A stretch of DNA of 64,000 nt from DATJMJ01 sp035503915 (lineage in GTDB: Bacteria; Actinomycetota; Acidimicrobiia; Acidimicrobiales; Palsa-688): positions 1 through 64,000 of the forward strand of contig DATJSU010000054.1 of NCBI GenBank assembly GCA_035503915.1. The letters are read 5' to 3'. Under the pieces are notes generated by a model. The model made no database searches. It had not been told where the DNA came from and was given only the letters and a program-made list of their open reading frames with translations. Position numbers and translations under genes: made by a program. This document shows, piece after piece, positions 61,025 to 64,000 of the stretch. How positions within the stretch are numbered: the stretch's first letter is position 1; the number at the start of each line of letters is the position of its first letter.

Positions 61025-62185
61025 TCAGTTGTTGTCCATACGGGGGAAGACGCTCTGCTCGAGGACCAGCTTGATACCTGCAGCGATCGGGATCGCGACG
61101 AGCGCACCGATTATGCCCAACAGTGCCCCGCCAATTAGGACCGCGAGCACCGTGACGACCGGCGAGACGTTCACTGTTTGGCGCATGACGCGCGGGACCA
61201 GGAAATAGTCCTCAAGCACCCGGTAGACCACGTAAAACACCGCCGTTGCTATTGCTGTCGGCAGGGAAACAGAAAGCGCCACGAGGCTCACGATTATCCC
61301 GGCGACCGTCGACCCCACTACCGGTATCAGGTCGAATATCGCCACGAGGATCGCAAGCAAGATCGCGTAAGGGATCCCCCAGGCCGCAGCCCACGCGAAC
61401 GTGCCGAGGCCCGCCACGATCGAGGTCAGGAAGTTGCCAAGCAGGAAGCCGCCTACGCCCGCCAACACGTCGTCCAAAATGAGAGCGAAGCGGTCGCGGC
61501 GGCTCCGAGGGACGAAATGGACAAAAAAGCGCGTGATCGAGGGCAATGCGGCGAGGAAATAAACAGTGAGCACGATCACGATCAACAAGGAGCTGACGGC
61601 GGAGAGGACCTCCTTCCCCGCGCCGAGGGCGCCAGAGGCGATGTCCTTTGTGACCGTGCCCGTCCCCGAGCCGCTGATGTAGTAACTGAGGTGCAGCTCC
61701 TTTGCGAGGTGGCCGATCGTGCCCTTGCCAGAGGCTATTTCGCTGCGCCATTTGGGGACAGCCTTGGTCAGCTGGTTGATCTCTTTTTGGATGGGCGAAA
61801 TTGCCGAGTACACGAAACCGGCCACGACCCCGATCGCGACGACGACGACGAGGAGCACCGCAAGGGAACGCCGCAGCTGGTGCCTGGTACCGAAAGCGAC
61901 GATTGGTTCCAGGCCGACCGCGAGAAAAAGCGACAAGAACACCAGGACCAAGGTGTTGCGGAGCGAGTAGATGATCGCGCCGATTGCGACAGCGATGAGG
62001 ACACCCAGTGCGGCGACAAAGCCGACGACGAAGGGACTTTGGCGGTCGAAGGGCCGCCCGAGGCGCCTCGCAGCGCGTTGCCTCGCGCGGTCTTCCCCCG
62101 GGCCACGTCCGGGGATCTCGGTCGTAATGGCGCGTTCGGCCTGGAGATCGGGGAGTGCACGTTCCCGCAGGGGGCGGTCAGACAT
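61025..62185 (-). CDS. AI-2E-family transporter (PF01594)
   Basis: A 386-residue membrane protein with eight predicted helices: the start (FVGFVAALGVLIAVAIGAII and LVFLSLFLAVGLEPIV), the periplasmic helix region with QLTKAVPKW, and the C-terminal bundle with ILLAILVAIFDLIPVVGSTV (the conserved D-x-I-P-x-x-G) and LVPRVMRQTVNVSPVVTVLA. The family exports AI-2 or other solutes. It lies 3 bp after the large membrane gene. Confidence 0.9.
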   Translation of the reverse strand: MSDRPLRERALPDLQAERAITTEIPGRGPGEDRARQRAARRLGRPFDRQSPFVVGFVAALGVLIAVAIGAIIYSLRNTLVLVFLSLFLAVGLEPIVAFGTRHQLRRSLAVLLVVVVAIGVVAGFVYSAISPIQKEINQLTKAVPKWRSEIASGKGTIGHLAKELHLSYYISGSGTGTVTKDIASGALGAGKEVLSAVSSLLIVIVLTVYFLAALPSITRFFVHFVPRSRRDRFALILDDVLAGVGGFLLGNFLTSIVAGLGTFAWAAAWGIPYAILLAILVAIFDLIPVVGSTVAGIIVSLVALSVSLPTAIATAVFYVVYRVLEDYFLVPRVMRQTVNVSPVVTVLAVLIGGALLGIIGALVAIPIAAGIKLVLEQSVFPRMDNN

Positions 62186-62188
62186 TGC

Positions 62189-63976
62189 TCATCGGCCGTT
62201 CTTCTCGAATCGTAGGCCGAGGGCGCCCGCCGAGGGTGGACGCGCCACGCGAAGAGATGCCGAGGTGCAGTCGCCATGACGCGGCGCGAGAACCGATATG
62301 GTCAGCTCGACAACCCCCTGGGCTTTTGACGTTACCTCGGTCCATCCGCCCGCTGCCGGGCTCAGGCACACCCACCGGGTAACGGCCGGCGGCAAGGACC
62401 ACTTGGGTGACCAGCGTACCTTCACCACGCTCGCGCCTCGGAGGGCAAAGTGCAGCGTGACGGAACCGGGCCGCAACGAAGTGAGGGTCGCCGGCCCGCT
62501 CGCCAACGGGCTCGCGTCGAGGACTTCCCACACAGACCAATCGGGCGTGCTCCAGACCAGCCTTAGCCCGGGGACCGCACGCGAACGAAGTAGTGACGCC
62601 TCTTGCGTCGCGGCGAAATCCAAGGGAGCCTTGGGGAGAGCCACGTAGGAGACCGCGTTTTCGTCCAGCCAGGAGCGGTAGGCGCCAGGGCTCAGTGGGC
62701 GCCGTCCGTAAAAGAGCTGGTCATAGGCGCGGTCCAGCTGCCGTTCCCAACCCCTCGCGAGGGGGAACTCCCCTGCCAAGTACGCCGATTCCCAGTGGTG
62801 CGCCGTGGGAGTTACTTCTACCCTGACAGGCCCTCCGCCAGAGAGGGAGGTGAGCTCCTTGATAAGCGGCTGGTAAAAGGCAGCCACGCTCGAGCGACCG
62901 TCAGCCGCCCCCGAAAAGGTCTCGGCAAGAGGGGCCCAGCTCCAGAGGGCCAATCCCGCCGCGGCCACTGCCGCTGCGCCCGCGGTGGCCCAGCCAGGGC
63001 CGGCTCGCCGCCCGAGCCGCGTAGCCAGCCATGAACGGGCTGATGGCAGGTAGTAAAGGACCACGGGAACCCCGATGTACGCGCCAAAGCGAATATCGTT
63101 GTCCCCGACCTGGTTGGGAACGGCAAACAAGACAATGCTCGTCGCCGCGTAGAAAGCGGCCCCCGCCCTCACGGGCCGGCTTGCCCAGGGTGCCGCGCAG
63201 AAGGCGCAGATGGCAAGGAGGACGGCCAGGTCGCCACTCTGGGAGGGGAAGGAGCCAGGGGCGTAGAAGACGACCGGGAGGGCAGCGCTCGCGAGGAGCA
63301 CCGCGATCGCTGTGACGACCTTCGCCACGGCCCCAGCTTCTGGCCGCCAGATGTCCCGAGCCGTTCGGCAGCTGCCCAGGGCCCACGCGCACAAGCTCAG
63401 CGCCAGGAACGCACCAGCCAATGGGGCGCTGAGCGCGGCCGCCAACCCGAGCGCACCCCCGCCGGCAAGAAGGAGAGCGCGAGCTCCCTTTCGTTGGCCC
63501 CGGCCCCGAACGCGCGGCCCCGGGGCGGGGTTGGCCGCCTTGGACAGGCAGAGGAGGCAGGCGAGCGCAAATGCCTCTCCGAGCAGGGATGGCAGCTGGC
63601 CGATGGCAAGTGGGACAAGCGTTGTGGCCGCGAAATAGAGGCTGACCGCAAAGGCGTGCCTCCGCGCCGGGGCAAAGGGCCGGAGCAACCGGTGAAAACA
63701 GAGCGAAGCGGCGCCTGCCGAGGCAACGGCGAGTGGCCACAAGCCGATGTAGGCCCCGACGAGCGGCAGCAGGAGGCTGTAGTTGAGCGGGAACGTGCCG
63801 CCGTACCAACCCGGGTCCCAGACCACCAAGCCGAAGCGGGAGACCTCCGAAGTCCGGTAAAGCTGCGCCGCCCAGTCGGTACCTCTCCAGCCCGCTACGT
63901 AACAAATGAGGCTCGCCAGCACGGCGAGGCCCACCACTGCTGCACTTTCGAGCTCGCCTCGGCCTGCTCGCCTCAC
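62189..63976 (-). CDS. Large polytopic membrane protein, possibly 5'-partial
   Basis: At least 595 residues with about ten to twelve helices in the first 370 residues, then a soluble C-terminal part. PGWYGGTFPLNYSLLLPLVG resembles the first loop of glycosyltransferase-C/PMT-like or related actinobacterial membrane proteins, but no D-D/E catalytic pair is clear. The GTG at 63976 is only one possible start, because the frame is open to the window edge. No definite family is recognised. Confidence 0.6.
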   Translation of the reverse strand: MRRAGRGELESAAVVGLAVLASLICYVAGWRGTDWAAQLYRTSEVSRFGLVVWDPGWYGGTFPLNYSLLLPLVGAYIGLWPLAVASAGAASLCFHRLLRPFAPARRHAFAVSLYFAATTLVPLAIGQLPSLLGEAFALACLLCLSKAANPAPGPRVRGRGQRKGARALLLAGGGALGLAAALSAPLAGAFLALSLCAWALGSCRTARDIWRPEAGAVAKVVTAIAVLLASAALPVVFYAPGSFPSQSGDLAVLLAICAFCAAPWASRPVRAGAAFYAATSIVLFAVPNQVGDNDIRFGAYIGVPVVLYYLPSARSWLATRLGRRAGPGWATAGAAAVAAAGLALWSWAPLAETFSGAADGRSSVAAFYQPLIKELTSLSGGGPVRVEVTPTAHHWESAYLAGEFPLARGWERQLDRAYDQLFYGRRPLSPGAYRSWLDENAVSYVALPKAPLDFAATQEASLLRSRAVPGLRLVWSTPDWSVWEVLDASPLASGPATLTSLRPGSVTLHFALRGASVVKVRWSPKWSLPPAVTRWVCLSPAAGGWTEVTSKAQGVVELTISVLAPRHGDCTSASLRVARPPSAGALGLRFEKNGR

Positions 63977-64000
63977 AGCTCGTCCGGGAGCGGGGGCCGC

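Overview
The window is high-GC DNA from a free-living actinobacterium. The class Acidimicrobiia is my best guess. The reasons are many GTG/TTG starts, actinobacterial families (PAC2, RDD, DUF2752, DUF2269, a suf cluster with a Rieske ferredoxin, Ser/Thr/Ala-rich secreted proteins), and the 42-residue secreted repeat with the core DGGIFAFGDA. The class is inferred from gene content and no rRNA is present to test it.

Region 1 (1-12.6 kb) is accessory and decayed. It holds a DUF6220-like membrane protein divergent from a MarR regulator with no gap between their start codons, and a YdeI/OmpD-family protein. A tRNA-Leu(UAA) abuts a tyrosine integrase, a xis-like HTH protein and a truncated primase, the remains of an AICE-like integrative element. 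Proline dehydrogenase and an SRPBCC protein follow. A frameshifted SMI1/KNR4 (SUKH) gene, an intact YefM/RelE-type toxin-antitoxin pair, an ECF41-like sigma factor cut off at the 3' tail of a serine recombinase, a secreted Cys-repeat protein and an MFS stub complete the region. Three direct copies of a 14-19 bp sequence separate the small modules at 6.9-9.1 kb.

Region 2 (12.6-19.6 kb) is a glucoside utilisation operon: solute-binding protein, two permeases and a GH3 beta-glucosidase. It has no ABC ATPase, and only the remains of a LacI regulator follow it. A hemerythrin-domain protein comes next.

Region 3 (20-31.8 kb) encodes a large secreted FG-GAP/FN3/repeat protein, a DMT transporter, an ArsB/NhaD-type permease, an NlpC/P60 wall hydrolase with a long low-complexity linker, a patatin phospholipase, fumarase, a DUF2269 protein and a BrkB/YihY protein.

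Region 4 (31.8-49.9 kb) is mostly housekeeping: an Oat2/ArgJ acetyltransferase, a divergent methyltransferase and FtsH-like protease separated by a perfect palindrome, BioF, oligopeptidase B and the iron-sulfur assembly genes. The suf cluster is split: sufB lies 3.6 kb from sufD-Rieske-sufC, with two plus-strand genes and a convergent GH51-like gene between them. An MFS exporter and a small zinc-ribbon membrane protein follow.

Region 5 (49.9-64 kb) is a long minus-strand run (Ski2-like helicase, small membrane protein, aldo/keto reductase, methyltransferase, TyrS-like synthetase with a changed tyrosine pocket, PAC2), then RDD, DUF2752 and lipoprotein genes on the plus strand. A minus-strand set follows: a 52-residue protein with a perfect Shine-Dalgarno, a membrane protein, a PF03640 lipoprotein, TesB, an AI-2E-family protein and a polytopic membrane protein that may start beyond the window edge. 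I found no CRISPR array, rRNA or intact transposase.
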